From positions 1 to 32,825 of the forward strand of contig JBCBSS010000087.1 of the NCBI GenBank assembly GCA_039819065.1: 32,825 nt of DNA, written 5' to 3'. The position numbers were made by a program, and so were the translations under genes. Position 1 is the first letter of the stretch; each line of letters begins with the position of its first letter. Under the pieces are notes generated by a model that saw only the letters and a program-made list of their open reading frames with translations, was not told the origin of the DNA and made no database searches. Of the stretch, positions 32,074 through 32,825 are shown piece after piece. This stretch comes from JBCBSS01 sp039819065. Lineage in GTDB: Bacteria > Bacteroidota > Bacteroidia > Cytophagales > Cyclobacteriaceae.

Positions 32074-32825
32074 TTTGAAATAATGTACATCAGGCTTGAG
32101 TGATTATTTTGATGTTTTTCAGCGTAACTATTTGATTTATAGCCATTTATGATGGATTTAATGTAATTGCTTACACCTGCTTTATCATCATTTTCCACAG
32201 ACATATATTGCTGACTCAATAGACTGATATAATAAGAATCCAGGGGCATGGGAATAATATCCCTTACTTTAAGTTTATGTCTTTTCATTAGCTTCTTAAG
32301 CGTTTTAGGCGTAAAATGATACAAGTGCCTAGGTAAATCATAGCCGGCCCAAAACTCTTTGTAAAGTTGGGCATCATAAGATTCACAGTTAGGTACTGCA
32401 ACAATCATCGTTCCATTTTTATGTAGAAGCTTACGAAGTTTTTTAAGTGTATCGTTAAGTTGAGGTATATGTTCTAGGACGTGCCAGAGGGTTATGATTT
32501 TGAATTTTGATTTGTCTTCAACTGAATCAAGGCTTGGAAAGACACGGTTGTTGTTAATGGTGTTCGCCTGTTCTCTGGCAACTTGGTTAGGTTCAACACC
32601 AGTAATTTGCCATCCATTATTTTGGCAAGTGTTGAGAAACTCACCGGTACCGCAGCCATAGTCTAGAATGGTGTCTTTATCTTGAAGTTTATTAATAAGA
32701 TTCAATTTACGTTGGAGCGTAAAGCGGCGAGCTATTTTATAGAGTTTGTTGGTTAGTGTATTGGGCTTATTGGTATGTGATATATAATTGTCTGAAGCGT
32801 AGTATTTGTCCAGGTTGTTTTCTGA
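32070..32825 (-). CDS. Class I SAM-dependent methyltransferase (5' end beyond the window)
   Basis: At least 251 residues in this window. The frame stays open to the right edge, reading SENNLDKYYASDNYISHTNK ahead of the region that begins at a TTG at 32705, and this upstream part is clearly protein-like. So the true start lies outside. Motif I is LDYGCGTGEFL, the acidic strand end is TGVEPN, and motif II/III corresponds to LWHVLEHIPQ and NGTMIVAVPN. The C-terminal part has DLPRHLYHFTPKTLKKLMKRH, common in Bacteroidota Methyltransf_23-type enzymes acting on small molecules or glycans. The substrate is unknown. The stop overlaps the start of the lipoprotein gene, so translation is coupled. Confidence 0.92.
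   Translation of the reverse strand, partial: SENNLDKYYASDNYISHTNKPNTLTNKLYKIARRFTLQRKLNLINKLQDKDTILDYGCGTGEFLNTCQNNGWQITGVEPNQVAREQANTINNNRVFPSLDSVEDKSKFKIITLWHVLEHIPQLNDTLKKLRKLLHKNGTMIVAVPNCESYDAQLYKEFWAGYDLPRHLYHFTPKTLKKLMKRHKLKVRDIIPMPLDSYYISLLSQQYMSVENDDKAGVSNYIKSIINGYKSNSYAEKHQNNHSSLMYIISK

Overview
The window reads as chromosomal DNA of a Bacteroidota member, most likely a marine-type Cytophagales; this is inferred from content and not from a marker gene. Supporting signs are weak or absent Shine-Dalgarno sequences, a few promoter candidates of the TTG-N19-TAnnTTTG type, an eukaryote-type (GT3) glycogen synthase, a DUF6515-like secreted protein, a Big_5-type lipoprotein, a very large kinase/ATPase/histidine-kinase fusion, and a GTCATnnCGA...GAGAAATCT palindromic repeat. 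The left edge looks like a contig end (a 27-bp inverted repeat within the first 90 bases). The right edge cuts a methyltransferase gene.

Layout. 1-7.3 kb (+): two adjacent polytopic membrane proteins, the second resembling the Pyr4/PaxB transmembrane terpene cyclases of fungal meroterpenoid and indole-diterpene pathways; then a 1753-residue Ser/Thr kinase-AAA ATPase-GAF-histidine kinase fusion and an HD-domain nucleotidase-like protein. 7.3-10.5 kb: a divergent AHSA1/HxlR pair around a 15-bp dyad, an APH-type phosphotransferase and two unrecognised membrane-anchored proteins. 10.5-13.4 kb: a stand-alone FabF paralogue, a TetR regulator with a perfect 16-bp palindrome at its own promoter, a decayed and frameshifted cyclase-family (PF04199-like) gene remnant, and a YfiR-family periplasmic protein. 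13.4-14.8 kb: a low-GC, gene-poor stretch with a solitary TIR-domain protein. 14.8-21.6 kb: a serine racemase/threonine dehydratase-type PLP enzyme, GT3 glycogen synthase, AlkA-type DNA glycosylase, a small membrane protein, an FMN-binding glutamate-synthase-like protein and a TMEM175-type channel. 21.6-28 kb: a HAMP-GAF sensor without an output domain, a MOSC protein, a REP-like palindrome, a DUF6515-like protein, PhzF and a long-chain acyl-CoA ligase. 28-32.8 kb: a secreted TPR protein, a gene-free AT-rich region, a Big_5-type lipoprotein and a partial SAM methyltransferase.

The most important call is the gene-free region 29.96-30.34 kb. It has a 12% GC stretch, three exact TTATNCACA boxes, three one-mismatch boxes, and two of the exact boxes exactly 22 bp apart. 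The GC skew of minus-strand genes also changes sign across it. I interpret it as the chromosomal replication origin, located away from dnaA. The other notable items are the bacterial terpene-cyclase-like gene with its unknown membrane partner, and the cyclase pseudogene beside the TetR operator.

Most of the window is a collection of short transcription units and not one dedicated pathway. The likely co-transcribed groups are the membrane pair plus kinase (gaps of 11 and 46 bp), the two small membrane proteins at 9.4-10.5 kb, and methyltransferase-lipoprotein (ATGA overlap). No tRNA, rRNA, CRISPR array or intact insertion sequence was seen.
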